Under the pieces are notes generated by a model. The model was given only the letters and a program-made list of their open reading frames with translations, had not been told where the DNA came from and did no database searches. A program made the translations under genes and the position numbers. From Desulfobacterales bacterium (GTDB lineage Bacteria > Desulfobacterota > Desulfobacteria > Desulfobacterales > JAHEIW01), in NCBI GenBank assembly GCA_030145015.1, contig JAQYWI010000011.1, positions 2,437 through 56,610 on the forward strand: a DNA stretch of 54,174 nt. The letters are read 5' to 3'. This document shows positions 15,454 to 25,017 of the stretch, piece by piece. Position 1 is the stretch's first letter. The number at the start of each line of letters is the position of its first letter.

Positions 15454-17262
15454 ATGAACTATCAAGTACTAAAAATTAATCTGTCAAACCGGTCCTCTGA
15501 AATCGAAGATATTCCGAGGGAAATTATCACGAAATATATCGGGGGAAGGGGATTGGGTGCTTATCTATTGTATCAATCCGTGCCCCCCAAAGCAGACCCC
15601 CTGGGCGAGGAAAATCATCTCATTTTTAGCGCCGGTCCGGCCAGCGGCAGCGGGCTGTACTATTCATCTAAAGTCAACGTTAACACCAAGTCGCCCTTAA
15701 CCGGGATATATCTGTACTCCATTTCGAGTGGAATTCTGGCGCAGCAAATGAGGCGTGCGGGTTTCTGGGCCATTGATGTGAGCGGCATCGCCGAATCACC
15801 GACCTATCTGCTGATCGACAACCACCGGGTTGAGTTCAAAGATGCAGCCCCCCTGTGGGGCCTGGAAACCGCGACAGCGCAGAAGCATATGCTCCAAGAC
15901 ACATCCCACAAAAGCCCAGCAACGGTCGGCATCGGCCCAGCCGGCGAACATTTAAATCGGTATGCTTCCATCTTTGCGGATGGTGCGCTTTATCGCTGCT
16001 TTGGCAGAGGCGGTGCCGGTGCGGTTATGGGTTCTAAAAATCTCAAAGGCATGGTCGTCACCGCAGATAGCGATCAGAAGAAGGATCATGGGAAGAAAAC
16101 CAGTGCGCTGAACAAGGAGTTTGCCGCGCTCTTAAAAACCGAACACAAGGGTTGGGCTGAAAACTGGCGGCGCTACGAAACAACCGCAGACCTGGATACC
16201 ATGAATGAACTGGGTCTTTTGCCCACGCGTAACTGGCAAACAGGCCAGTTCGAAGGGTGGCGCGGGATTGATAAATCAACCACGCCCATGGGCTGGCCTG
16301 AGAAGGGCCGGGCCTGCGGGCCCTACTGCCCGACACCCGGTTGCCGCGATGTCGAGGTTAAAGACGGGCCATACAAAGGGGCCCACAGCGATATTGAATG
16401 GGAGACGGTTTACGGCTTCGGATCGAGCTGCGGCATCGACAAAATGGAAGCTGTCATCGCCGCCAGTCAGATATGTGACGAATACGGTGTCGACACCATG
16501 ACGGCCGGCGTCACCATCGGGTTTGCCATGGAGTGTTTCGAAAAAGGATTGATCGATAAGAAAGATACGGACGGCATCGACCTGCACTTCGGCAATGACG
16601 AGGCTATGATCGCCGTGTTGAACAAAATGGTCAAGCAGGAGGGGTTCGGGAAACAGATATCCAAGGGCACGATGCGCTTATCTCAAGAAATAAAGGGCTC
16701 AGAAGCGTTTGCCATGCACGCCAAGGGCATGGAATTTGGCGGCTATGAGTGTCGCGGCGCCAACGGCCAGGCCCTTCAATTTGCCATTGATAATCGCGGC
16801 GGCTGCCATCACGGTTATGGTTTGCCCGCCAGGATGGAGGTGTTTGACAATACCCGCCTGGAAGTCGCCGGCAAAGGCGAATATGTCAAGCAGGCGGCCA
16901 CCAGCCGCATGGTTCGTGATTCTTTAATCCTCTGTACGTTTACGCCCCTTTATGCGGAAGAAATGGTCGTGAAGGTACTGTCATCCCTGTTTGGAGAAAC
17001 ATGGTCTGCTAAGGATATCAATGAAGTGGGTCTCAGAATCATGTGTCAGGAGCGCTTGTTTAATATGCGTGAAGGCATCACGGCAAAGGATGATACCCTG
17101 CCCGCCAGGCTGTTGGCGGAACCAAAGCCGGACGGGCCTACAAAAGGAGAAGTGGTGCCGCTAGAGGAACTGAAAAAGGATTACTACGCGGCCATGGGCT
17201 TTGATTTGGCGACCGGTAATCCGCCCGACGCGCTCCTGGCCCAGTTGGGAATTGAAAAATAG
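15454..17262 (+). CDS. aor: Aldehyde:ferredoxin oxidoreductase family (tungsten/molybdopterin)
   Basis: Tungsten-pterin enzyme oxidising an aldehyde to an acid, or a reductase running on low-potential electrons. I take the ATG at 15454 (MNYQVLKINLS), eleven bases after a GGAGG; an in-frame ATG 18 bp upstream has a worse site. The 602 residues show the AOR N-domain (IGGRGLGAYLL near 31-41) and a pterin-binding GRGGAGAVMGSKNLKG. The iron-sulfur cysteines ACGPYCPTPGC are near 289-299, with a late LILCTFTPL cysteine as the fourth ligand. The length is normal. It lies between TTT transporter 1 and a class II aldolase. An aldehyde released by the aldolase would be a logical substrate (inference). 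Confidence 0.9.
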   Translation: MNYQVLKINLSNRSSEIEDIPREIITKYIGGRGLGAYLLYQSVPPKADPLGEENHLIFSAGPASGSGLYYSSKVNVNTKSPLTGIYLYSISSGILAQQMRRAGFWAIDVSGIAESPTYLLIDNHRVEFKDAAPLWGLETATAQKHMLQDTSHKSPATVGIGPAGEHLNRYASIFADGALYRCFGRGGAGAVMGSKNLKGMVVTADSDQKKDHGKKTSALNKEFAALLKTEHKGWAENWRRYETTADLDTMNELGLLPTRNWQTGQFEGWRGIDKSTTPMGWPEKGRACGPYCPTPGCRDVEVKDGPYKGAHSDIEWETVYGFGSSCGIDKMEAVIAASQICDEYGVDTMTAGVTIGFAMECFEKGLIDKKDTDGIDLHFGNDEAMIAVLNKMVKQEGFGKQISKGTMRLSQEIKGSEAFAMHAKGMEFGGYECRGANGQALQFAIDNRGGCHHGYGLPARMEVFDNTRLEVAGKGEYVKQAATSRMVRDSLILCTFTPLYAEEMVVKVLSSLFGETWSAKDINEVGLRIMCQERLFNMREGITAKDDTLPARLLAEPKPDGPTKGEVVPLEELKKDYYAAMGFDLATGNPPDALLAQLGIEK

Positions 17263-17321
17263 ATGGCCATTTATTGATCAAACATTTGAGATGAATTCAA
17301 GAAATCCAAGGAGGAGAGCAG

Positions 17322-18005
17322 ATGGAAACACTGCCTGAATTGAAGCAAAAGCTGATTACTGCATGTCAAATACTGGACAGAGAAGGTGTCATGGATGAAC
17401 TGGGGCATTTCAGTGTGAGGTGCCCGGAAAAGGGCGGCGTATTGATCAACGGGAAAGTAAGTCCGGGCCAGGCAACCGAAAAAGACATCGTTTTGCTGGA
17501 TCTGGAGGGCAACAAACTGGAGGGAGATTTGGAGCAGGCCTCGGAAAGTCCGTTGCATCTGGCGGTCTATCAGAAACGGCCGGACGTGATGGCCATTGCC
17601 CACACCCACTCTCCGATGGTTATCACTCTCAGTATTGCAGGAATCCCGCTGCGAACGGTAGAAAATCAGGGCGCAAGTGTAATCGGGAAGCAGGCCCCTG
17701 TTTTTGAGACGTATGGTCTGGTAGACAGCTTTGAACTGGGTTACGGAGTTGCAGATGCCATGGGATCTCATAACTTCTGCGTACTCAAATCGCACGGGAA
17801 CCTCGTAGCGGGGGCAAGTATTGAAGAGGCCTGTGTGTCTGCCATTTGGGGGGAGAAGGCCGCCCGTTACCAGTATCAGGCCATGCTTCTGGGCGAACCG
17901 CATTGGTATCCGGAAGCAGACATCGATAAGATGGTTCAACAGCAAATTCGAGGTAAGGGCTTTATAAGAACCTGGAACTATTACAAATGGAAGGTGACAC
18001 AATAA
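17322..18005 (+). CDS. Class II aldolase/adducin family protein 1
   Basis: Zinc-dependent aldolase or epimerase fold (fuculose-1-phosphate aldolase family). The 227 residues contain the zinc-site histidines AHTHSPMV (about 88-95) and KSHGNLVAG (about 156-164). An early GHFSVR takes the place of the usual substrate-loop region. A GGAGGAG site precedes the ATG. It follows AOR by 59 bp in the same operon. A second family member sits in the next transporter block (24193-24969), but the two are clearly different proteins. The bond cleaved is unknown; some relatives act as decarboxylases or dehydratases on hydroxy acids. Confidence 0.85.
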   Translation: METLPELKQKLITACQILDREGVMDELGHFSVRCPEKGGVLINGKVSPGQATEKDIVLLDLEGNKLEGDLEQASESPLHLAVYQKRPDVMAIAHTHSPMVITLSIAGIPLRTVENQGASVIGKQAPVFETYGLVDSFELGYGVADAMGSHNFCVLKSHGNLVAGASIEEACVSAIWGEKAARYQYQAMLLGEPHWYPEADIDKMVQQQIRGKGFIRTWNYYKWKVTQ

Positions 18006-18092
18006 GAAGCGGCCGGTTTAATAGGCTTTTCTTGTCAGCAAGCTCAGCGCTGTAAGAAATCGCAAACTTATAAAGAGAAAGGATCCGATACC

Positions 18093-19085
18093 ATGTCGTT
18101 AAATCTGTCCTTTGCCTGCTCGCCCTATGACCGCATTCTGCCCTTAGCATATGGCAGGGTTTTAGCTGAAGGAATTCGATTAACCTATCTGCCCATGGAG
18201 GTGGAAGAGATCTTTTGGCGGCAACTGCGAAACCGGGAATTCGATATTGCCGAATCCTCCTTTTCATCTTATGTTATGCTGCGATCGCGGGGGGATGAAA
18301 GGTTTATCGCCATACCCGTTTTTACATCAAGATTGTTCCGCCATGCCTGTGTCTTCATAAACACCCAAAAGGGGATACACGCGCCCCAGGATTTAAAAGG
18401 TAAAATCGTTGGATTGCCGGAATACCAGATTACGGCCGTTGTCTGGCTCCGGGGCATTTTTCAAGATGAATATGGCGTTTTTCCCAAAGATGTCCAATGG
18501 CGCAGTGGCGGAGAAGAGGAGCCCGGACGCAAGGAGAAAATAAAGATTCAATTACCCCCGGACATCGATCTGCAACTGATTGCGCCCGACAAATACCTGT
18601 CAAAGATGCTGGATGACGGTGAATTGGATGCCATGTTTACTGCCCGGGCACCTTCCTGTTTTACAAATGGATCTCCAAATGTGGCCCGGCTTTTTGAAAA
18701 TTACCGCGAGGTGGAAGAACAATATTATCAAAAAACCGGTATATTTCCCATCATGCACACCGTTATTATGAGGCGGGACATCTATAAGCAAAATCCCTGG
18801 ATTGCGATGAATCTCTATAAGGCATTTTGCGAGGCCAAGGATGTTGCCATGAAGGCCCTTAACCAAACACACGTTTTGGGTGTGGCCCTACCGTGGATCC
18901 AGGATGAGATTGAGCGAACCCAAAGGACATTAGGCGCAGACTGGTGGCCCTATGGGGTCCAAAAAAACCGTCATGTTATAGAGACTTTTTTGCGCTATCA
19001 TCATGAGCAGGGCCTTTCCGAAAAATTGATGACTATTGAAGATCTGTTCGCACCGGAAACCCTGGATGCGGAATTTAAAATTTAA
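18093..19085 (+). CDS. 4,5-dihydroxyphthalate decarboxylase-like protein (Pht5 family)
   Basis: The 330-residue protein resembles the family named after 4,5-dihydroxyphthalate decarboxylase, which has a periplasmic-binding-protein-like two-lobe fold. It starts LNLSFACSPYDR and includes EFDIAESSFSSYVM, the LKGKIVGLPEYQ hinge segment, GELDAMFTARAP and a C-terminal MTIEDLFAPETL. The family's length is about 320-330. There is no signal peptide, so it is cytoplasmic, as expected for an enzyme rather than a transport receptor. Its place between the aldolase and the flavoprotein suggests a decarboxylation in the same pathway. Many relatives are annotated only by similarity, so the true reaction is open. 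Confidence 0.75.
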   Translation: MSLNLSFACSPYDRILPLAYGRVLAEGIRLTYLPMEVEEIFWRQLRNREFDIAESSFSSYVMLRSRGDERFIAIPVFTSRLFRHACVFINTQKGIHAPQDLKGKIVGLPEYQITAVVWLRGIFQDEYGVFPKDVQWRSGGEEEPGRKEKIKIQLPPDIDLQLIAPDKYLSKMLDDGELDAMFTARAPSCFTNGSPNVARLFENYREVEEQYYQKTGIFPIMHTVIMRRDIYKQNPWIAMNLYKAFCEAKDVAMKALNQTHVLGVALPWIQDEIERTQRTLGADWWPYGVQKNRHVIETFLRYHHEQGLSEKLMTIEDLFAPETLDAEFKI

Positions 19086-19098
19086 GAATGGAAAACCC

Positions 19099-20736
19099 AT
19101 GCAGGCAAAAGAAATGATAGAAGCCGATGTTCTGTGCATCGGCGGCGGCATTGCCGGATTAATGGCCGCCATCAGGGCCAGTGAGCTCGGCGCCAAGGTG
19201 GTGGTCGCTGAAAAGGGTAACACCCTGACCAGCGGGGCGGGCGGCCTGGGCAATGACCATTTCGTTTGCTATATCCCGGAGATTCACGGCCCTGAGGTTA
19301 TGCCGGTTATCGAGGAACTTCGCAGGGGACAGCTCAGTGCCCGGCTGAAAGATCTGGAAAAGACCCGGCTCTGGATGGAACATACTTACGACATCGTCAA
19401 ATTATGGGATAGCTGGGGTATTCCCATGAAGTATCGCGGCAGATACGAATTTGCCGGGCATGTCTATCCCGGGGATGCTTATGCCTGCCATCTAAAATAT
19501 GCCGGCAAGAAACAAAAATCGGTTTTGACAAAAGAAGCCCTCAAAAGGGGTGTGAAGATCATCAACCGGGTAATGATCTTTGAACTCTTAAGCGATAACG
19601 GCATTTTTGGGGCTATCGGATTGCATACGCGCGATGGTCATCTGATTGAATTCCGATCGAAAAGTGCCATTCTCGGAACCGGTACGGTTGCCAGACTCTA
19701 TCAGGGCCTAACCCCCGGCTGGATGTTTAACGCCACCCGACCCGGTACGCTCACCGGGGACGGCAGGATCATGGCCTACAGGGCAGGGGCTGAATTGTTT
19801 AATGTCGAGACCCTTGAGCACCATGCCGGGCCGAAATATTTTACGCGATCCGGGCAGGCGACCTGGGTGGGCGTCGTCCGCGATCCCCGGGGCAAGCCGA
19901 TCGGTCCGTTTCTTGAAAAGCCGGACAAAAGATACAGCGACATGATTATTGAGGTCAATAAGGGTCTGTTCTCGGAGTATGCCCGATCGGGCAAGGGGCC
20001 TGTTTATATGGATTGTCGCGGCATCTCTGAAAATGATTACAAATATATGCAGCACTGGTTCGCGCAAGAAGGTTTCGGCGCTTTTACAGACCACCTGCAT
20101 GCAAAGGGAATCGATCTCAGAAAAAATCCGATTGAATGGGCCACCTACGGGATGCGCGGCAGCTGCGGGAGTATCTGGCAGGATATAAATGGCCAGACGT
20201 CAATAAAGGGATTATACGTTGCCGGCGATGAAACCACCCGAAGCATCTCGCCCGCCGCGACATTCGGCTGGATTGCCGGAGAGCATGCTGCCAGATGGGT
20301 CAAAGATGTGGAGGCTGGATTCTCCACCAAGGCAAAGGAATGCATCAAAGAGAAAGGCAGTTTTTTGTCTGAAATTATGCGCCGTGAAGAAGGGCCGGAT
20401 TGGAAAGAGGTCAACATTGCCCTGCAGCAGATCATGAGTGATTACGCCGGTTCGATCCGGTCTGAATCCTTGCTGGAAGCCGGCCACGATCACCTGCGAA
20501 GGTTGAAACAGGAAGCGCGTGATACGATAATAGCCGGTAACCCCCATGAATTGTCGCGTGCTTTAGAGGTGTTGAACCTCATTGATCTGGGTGAACTTGT
20601 CTGTGTGGCGGCCAAAGAAAGAAAAGAGACCCGGGGGCAGCACAATCGTACGGATTATGCTTACACCAACCCCATCCTGGATAAATATCTGATTGTCAAA
20701 AATGTGGATGGTCAGCCGGTTACGGAATGGAGATAG
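19099..20736 (+). CDS. AprA/fumarate-reductase-type FAD flavoprotein 1
   Basis: FAD-binding catalytic subunit of the succinate dehydrogenase/fumarate reductase/adenylylsulfate reductase superfamily. I take the ATG at 19099 (MQAKEMIEADV), 13 bp after the preceding stop; a longer frame would overlap that gene. The 545 residues show the dinucleotide motif GGGIAG at 15-20, then LTSGAGGLGNDHF, which fits the FAD loop, and a C-terminal YVAGDETTRSISPAATF that closes the flavin site. The C-terminal helical domain (about 410-545) is present. A two-cluster ferredoxin follows 22 bp later, as aprB partners aprA. It is unlikely to be true APS reductase given the sequence and context. The substrate is unknown. 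Confidence 0.85.
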   Translation: MQAKEMIEADVLCIGGGIAGLMAAIRASELGAKVVVAEKGNTLTSGAGGLGNDHFVCYIPEIHGPEVMPVIEELRRGQLSARLKDLEKTRLWMEHTYDIVKLWDSWGIPMKYRGRYEFAGHVYPGDAYACHLKYAGKKQKSVLTKEALKRGVKIINRVMIFELLSDNGIFGAIGLHTRDGHLIEFRSKSAILGTGTVARLYQGLTPGWMFNATRPGTLTGDGRIMAYRAGAELFNVETLEHHAGPKYFTRSGQATWVGVVRDPRGKPIGPFLEKPDKRYSDMIIEVNKGLFSEYARSGKGPVYMDCRGISENDYKYMQHWFAQEGFGAFTDHLHAKGIDLRKNPIEWATYGMRGSCGSIWQDINGQTSIKGLYVAGDETTRSISPAATFGWIAGEHAARWVKDVEAGFSTKAKECIKEKGSFLSEIMRREEGPDWKEVNIALQQIMSDYAGSIRSESLLEAGHDHLRRLKQEARDTIIAGNPHELSRALEVLNLIDLGELVCVAAKERKETRGQHNRTDYAYTNPILDKYLIVKNVDGQPVTEWR

Positions 20737-20758
20737 TGGAAACCAGGAGTCAATAGTT

Positions 20759-20974
20759 ATGCCACCTGTTATCGACCAAAAAAATTGTACCCAGTGCGGC
20801 CAGTGCATCGACATCTGTTCGGAAGATGTATTCTTTGGGTCGGAGAAAAAGAAGACACCGGTTGTAGCCTATCCGCAGGAGTGCTGGCATTGTGATGCCT
20901 GCGTGGCGGCCTGCCCCGCGGAAGGCGCAATCCGGTTACGAATCCCGCTGCCGATGATGGTGTGTTACAAGTAG
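20759..20974 (+). CDS. AprB-like 2[4Fe-4S] ferredoxin 1
   Basis: Electron-transfer partner of the flavoprotein just upstream. The 71 residues have two complete CxxCxxCxxxC sets: Cys10/13/16/20 and Cys42/45/48/52. The second set sits in YPQECWHCDAC, the pattern found in adenylylsulfate reductase beta subunits. A short hydrophobic tail (IPLPMMVCYK) follows. The chosen ATG at 20759 has AGGAGT upstream; a longer open frame begins inside the flavoprotein gene. The 163 bp after it, up to tctC2, holds no clear signal apart from a T-rich run near 21026. Confidence 0.88.
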   Translation: MPPVIDQKNCTQCGQCIDICSEDVFFGSEKKKTPVVAYPQECWHCDACVAACPAEGAIRLRIPLPMMVCYK

Positions 20975-21137
20975 CGAGTTTTCAAGTGACTGAATTTAAG
21001 GTACGCTTGAATACTTCGATTTTACTTTTTTTTGCGAAGCCTCCGAAGTGGTAAAGCAAGCGCACGGCGGCCGAGCGTAAATGAGACCTGAACGAATGTT
21101 TTGGTCGCAAGAAATGAAATCAGAAAAGGAGGTCAAA

Positions 21138-22115
21138 ATGAAAAGGACGTTGATTGTTTGCTTGATAGGACTTTTGGTCATTCCGGGATTTTTGTTAAGC
21201 TTCTCATCTCAGGCGTATGCTGAGGACTATCCCAGCAAAGACATCCGCTTGATCATCGGCGGCAAACCGGGCGGTGGTTTTGACACCTATGCCAGGGCAA
21301 TTGGTCGTTACATGAAAAAATACCTCCCTGAGGGTGTAAATTTGATTACCGAAAACAGGCCCGGGGCCGGACACAAGATCGCCATTACGATGGTTTACAA
21401 TTCAGAGCCGGATGGGTACACCATCGGGATGCCCATGATGCCGGGGTTGTACTTCCCCCAGATGTTTGAGGAACAGAAGTATGATATGACCAAAGTCACC
21501 TGGCTGGTCACGATTCTCAAGGATCCGAGGGTTATTGCCATCGCCCCCAACTCAAAATTCAAAACCCTTAAAGACTTACAACAGGCTGAATCTGTAAGGG
21601 TGGCCATTGTCGGGTTTTCGAGTGAAACCGGTGTCATCCTGGGCAATGAAAAACTGGGCATTAACGCCAAGTATATTAGCGGTCATAAGAACAGCAAAGA
21701 AGCCGTGCTGGCCGCATTGAGAGGGGATGCAGATGCGGTTGGTTTCACCTTCGGGTCTCTCCGAAAATTCTTTGGAAAGAAGCAACTCATCCCTGTAGCC
21801 GTCCTGGGATCTGAAAAGCGAATTCCCGCAATCTCGGAGGTCCCGACTCTGGCGGAACTCGGCCACCCCGATCTGAATAAAATGCTGGGGACCTATCGTG
21901 TCCTGGCAGGCCCCCCCAATTTACCCGCAGACCGCACAAAATACCTGAGAGACGCCATCTGGAAGACACTTAACGATCCGGAATTTGTGGCATGGTCAAA
22001 ACAGGCCAAAAGGCCGGTGGAAGCCCTGGACGGTGAGGCGACCGCAAAAACGCTGGATCCGGTTATGAAAGAGTACACCAACTATAAAGATGTTCTGAAA
22101 AAGTATGTAAAATAA
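21138..22115 (+). CDS. tctC: Tripartite tricarboxylate transporter binding protein 2 (TctC/Bug family)
   Basis: Periplasmic receptor of the second TTT system. The start at 21138 (MKRTLIVCLIG) follows AGGAGG by seven bases; an upstream ATG would add 19 charged residues ahead of the signal peptide. The 325 residues have a signal peptide cleaved near AYA-ED (about residue 28). The Bug landmarks follow: IRLIIGGKPGGGFDT, ENRPGAGHKIA and a second-lobe GHKNSKEAVLAALRGDADAV. TctA and TctB follow, in a different order from set 1. The ligand differs from TctC1, judging by the divergent binding loop. Confidence 0.92.
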   Translation: MKRTLIVCLIGLLVIPGFLLSFSSQAYAEDYPSKDIRLIIGGKPGGGFDTYARAIGRYMKKYLPEGVNLITENRPGAGHKIAITMVYNSEPDGYTIGMPMMPGLYFPQMFEEQKYDMTKVTWLVTILKDPRVIAIAPNSKFKTLKDLQQAESVRVAIVGFSSETGVILGNEKLGINAKYISGHKNSKEAVLAALRGDADAVGFTFGSLRKFFGKKQLIPVAVLGSEKRIPAISEVPTLAELGHPDLNKMLGTYRVLAGPPNLPADRTKYLRDAIWKTLNDPEFVAWSKQAKRPVEALDGEATAKTLDPVMKEYTNYKDVLKKYVK

Positions 22116-22175
22116 CCTCAAAACAGAACATGAAACCCTTTCAATTCTCCGGCTTGCGGGTTCAGGGAGATCGGG

Positions 22176-23675
22176 ATGTTTGATCCGGACGTTTTCTGGG
22201 CAACACTCAAAATCATGTTAAACGTACGCGGGATCCTAATTCTGCTTGCGGGTACCGTTATCGGGATGATCTTCGGCGCCATCCCGGGGTTGAGCGGGGT
22301 GACGGCCATGGTCGTTTTGATCCCCATGACCTTCGGAATGGATCCGGTGACGGCCATGCTGTTGCTCGGAGCCGCTTACGGCGCCGCCACCTACGGCGGC
22401 GCCGTCCCGGCCATATTGATCAATACACCCGGAGAGCCGCCCAATGCCGCCACGGTTCTGGATGGCTTTCCCATGTCTCAAAGAGGTGAATCCGGTACCG
22501 CCCTGGGTGCGGCGGCCACGGCCTCAACGCTTGGCGGATTTATCGGTCTTATCGTTACCTTTTGCTTCATTCCCTTACTGGCCAAATTCGTGATGGCTTT
22601 TTCCTATCCCGAATTTTTCATGATGACGCTTTTCGGGTTGTCCATCATCGCCGTACTGGGTGAGGGGACGCTTCTAAAAGGGCTGGCTGCCGGCGGTTTC
22701 GGCATTCTGCTTTCCTGTGTCGGTTATGATCCCATGACGTCTGAACTCAGATACACCTTTGGAATCGAATACCTCTGGGACGGTATTGAGGTCGTACCGG
22801 CCCTCTTTGGTCTCCTGGCCATCGGTGAAGTCATGGATTTGCTGGTTAAAAAGAAACCCATCGCCGACCTTAAGGGCGGCTTGTTAAAAGGAGCCGGCGT
22901 ATGGTCCGGTGTGGTCGCTACCCTAAAGAATTCTTTTTTGGTGGCGCGCTGCTCCGGTATCGGCACCATCATTGGAGCCATCCCCGGTGTGGGGGGAACG
23001 GTGGCCGGATTTATCTCCTACATGCACGCCAAACAAACCTGCCGCAATAACGAGAATTTCGGCAAGGGCGATGTGCGCGGCGTTATCGCCTCTGAAGCCG
23101 CCAATGATGCGAAAGAAGGCGGTGCGCTCTTACCCACGCTGGCATTCGGCATCCCCGGCAGCGCCGGCATGGCCGTATTCCTGGGGGCTTTAACCTTGCA
23201 TGGCATCGACACCGGACAGGATATCTTCATCGCCAACCTGGATGTGGTTTACATGCTGCTTATCTCCATGCTGGGCTGTCATATCGTGGCCGCCATCATC
23301 GGGCTGTCGCTGGCAGACAAGATGGCCCTGCTGACGAAAATCAGGCCCGTGCTTTTTGCACCCATCCTGTTTCTGGTCTGCCTGATCGGTTCATTTGCCC
23401 TGCGAAACAGCGTCGGTGATGTTATCGTTACGCTCCTGTTTGGAATACTGGGTTACGAGATGCGAAAATTCGGTTTTTCCCGTATCGCCCTCATTTTGGG
23501 ATTGCTGCTGGGCAATATGGCCGAGATCTCTTTTCGTCAGACCTTAATGACCGAGGCCAAACTACTGGGTTTCTTTATCCGGCCTATCTCTCTGGCTCTT
23601 TTTTTGCTAATTCTGGCTTCGGTTATTCTGCCTTTTATTCAGTCTTACAGAAGGAGAAGAATCAATGAAAAATGA
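22176..23675 (+). CDS. tctA: Tripartite tricarboxylate transporter large permease 2 (TctA)
   Basis: Large membrane subunit of TTT system 2. The 499 residues show GAIPGLSGVTAMVVLIP near residue 32, the YGGAVPAILINTPG loop, a VLDGFPMSQRGESG segment and the repeat GAIPGVGGTVAGF. About ten or more hydrophobic helices are visible. The end overlaps the start of tctB2 by 11 bp. The 60-bp gap after tctC2 holds only a weak inverted repeat (22131-22138 with 22158-22164). Confidence 0.93.
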   Translation: MFDPDVFWATLKIMLNVRGILILLAGTVIGMIFGAIPGLSGVTAMVVLIPMTFGMDPVTAMLLLGAAYGAATYGGAVPAILINTPGEPPNAATVLDGFPMSQRGESGTALGAAATASTLGGFIGLIVTFCFIPLLAKFVMAFSYPEFFMMTLFGLSIIAVLGEGTLLKGLAAGGFGILLSCVGYDPMTSELRYTFGIEYLWDGIEVVPALFGLLAIGEVMDLLVKKKPIADLKGGLLKGAGVWSGVVATLKNSFLVARCSGIGTIIGAIPGVGGTVAGFISYMHAKQTCRNNENFGKGDVRGVIASEAANDAKEGGALLPTLAFGIPGSAGMAVFLGALTLHGIDTGQDIFIANLDVVYMLLISMLGCHIVAAIIGLSLADKMALLTKIRPVLFAPILFLVCLIGSFALRNSVGDVIVTLLFGILGYEMRKFGFSRIALILGLLLGNMAEISFRQTLMTEAKLLGFFIRPISLALFLLILASVILPFIQSYRRRRINEK

Positions 23676-24132
23676 GGAAAAAATTTTCATGATCTTGCTT
23701 CTGATCATTATGCTTTTGATGGTTTTTTCCAGCTTTAATTACAGCGGCGGGTCCCAAATACTTCCTTTGATCAGTGGAATCTTTTCGGCACTGATCGTGG
23801 GCTTTTTAGTGATTATGTCTCTTTTTCCCAAAGTCATATCCTTTTATCAAAAATTTGAGACCAAATCCGTTTTATCAGAAGATGTGCTCAACATTGATGA
23901 AAAGAAAAGAGAGCTATCCGTGATCGCCTGGTTTTCAGGATGTACGGCCGCGATTTACTTCCTGGGCTTTCTGATCGGCATTCCGCTTTTTCTATTTATG
24001 TTTTTGAAAATCTGGGCAAAGGAAAGCTGGTTATTATCGTCGGTCTTAGCGGCGGTTGTGCTGGGGGTCGTCTATTTCGCTTTTATTTATATATTGAGAG
24101 TCCCATTACACAGCGGGATTCTATTATCTTAG
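23665..24132 (+). CDS. tctB: Tripartite tricarboxylate transporter small permease 2 (TctB)
   Basis: Small four-helix subunit of TTT system 2, 155 residues. Hydrophobic segments are visible at about 7-22, 30-52, 85-115 and 125-150. The start overlaps the end of tctA2, with the AGAAGGAGAAG ribosome site inside tctA2, so the two are coupled. It has little sequence in common with TctB1, as usual for this fast-evolving subunit. Confidence 0.85.
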   Translation: MKNEEKIFMILLLIIMLLMVFSSFNYSGGSQILPLISGIFSALIVGFLVIMSLFPKVISFYQKFETKSVLSEDVLNIDEKKRELSVIAWFSGCTAAIYFLGFLIGIPLFLFMFLKIWAKESWLLSSVLAAVVLGVVYFAFIYILRVPLHSGILLS

Positions 24133-24192
24133 TCACCCGTCAAATGCGGTGTCGAAAAACAACTGACTCAAAATTTTTAGAGGGGAGATAAA

Positions 24193-24969
24193 ATGTCGCA
24201 AATGCCTAAGCTCGATAATGAAACGACCGACCCGGAGCAGCTGAAAGAGAACCTGGCTGTGGCTTGCCGGATTTTGGGGACCGAAGGGCACGATGATTTA
24301 AATTTAGGCCATCTAAGTGCCAGGGCACAAGATCAGTCGGATTCAATGTACATGAAAGGGCGGGGGCTTTGTTTAAGCGAGGTTCGGGCACCGGATCTGG
24401 TCACGATTGATTTTAATTATCAGAAACAGGCCGGTGAGCGGGATGCCCACGGGGAGCTGCCGATTCACATCGAGATTTATAGAAAAAGAATGGATGTAAA
24501 CTGTGTCGTGCACACGCATCCGCTTTACGCGACCGCATTTTCCGCCACCGGGCAAACCCTCCGACCGGTGAACAACGAGAGCGTGTTGTTTGCAAAACCG
24601 TTGCCCTATTTTGATTTGGTTACCGACCTGGTAGTGACCCCGGAGTTGGGAGAGGCCCTGGCAGATCAACTCGGGGACGAAAAGGCAATTTTTATGAAGA
24701 ACCATGGCATCGTGGTTGTCGGCGAAACCATTGAACAGGCCACCGTCAGGGCATTTTTGCTGGAAAAGGCGGTCAAGACCCTGTTCGTTGCCAGGGTTTT
24801 AGGTGAGCCCAGCTGGACAGACAATGAGGAGGCGGATAGAAAAGCACAGCGAATCTTTACTGAACCCAAAACCAAAGCGATGTGGGACGCCCTTGTAAGG
24901 CAGTTGGAATACAAAGAAACACCCCTTCGTATCCTCACGCTTTTGGAAGAAAAGATGGCGAAGCGCTAA
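24193..24969 (+). CDS. Class II aldolase/adducin family protein 2
   Basis: Zinc-dependent aldolase fold of 258 residues. Zinc-site histidines appear in VVHTHPLYA (about 95-103) and MKNHGIVVVG (about 168-177). NLGHLSARA near residue 39 and DAHGELPIHIEIYRKR before the first histidine pair fit the substrate loop. The ribosome site is GGGGAG, followed by ATG after a short AT spacer. It comes right after TTT system 2, paralleling the aldolase of set 1, and probably acts on a product of the imported compound. Decarboxylase or dehydratase function is an alternative. Confidence 0.85.
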   Translation: MSQMPKLDNETTDPEQLKENLAVACRILGTEGHDDLNLGHLSARAQDQSDSMYMKGRGLCLSEVRAPDLVTIDFNYQKQAGERDAHGELPIHIEIYRKRMDVNCVVHTHPLYATAFSATGQTLRPVNNESVLFAKPLPYFDLVTDLVVTPELGEALADQLGDEKAIFMKNHGIVVVGETIEQATVRAFLLEKAVKTLFVARVLGEPSWTDNEEADRKAQRIFTEPKTKAMWDALVRQLEYKETPLRILTLLEEKMAKR

Positions 24970-25017
24970 TTGCGATGATTTTACTTCTTATCACTTTATG
25001 CACAAAGGGAAACAACA

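Noticed and set aside
19036..19098. Upstream extension of flavoprotein 1
   Set aside because: The first 21 codons overlap the end of the preceding gene and add residues not found at the start of this family.
19099..20974. True adenylylsulfate reductase (AprAB)
   Set aside because: The ferredoxin is only 71 residues against about 150 for AprB, and no sulfate-reduction gene is nearby; only the superfamily relation is supported.
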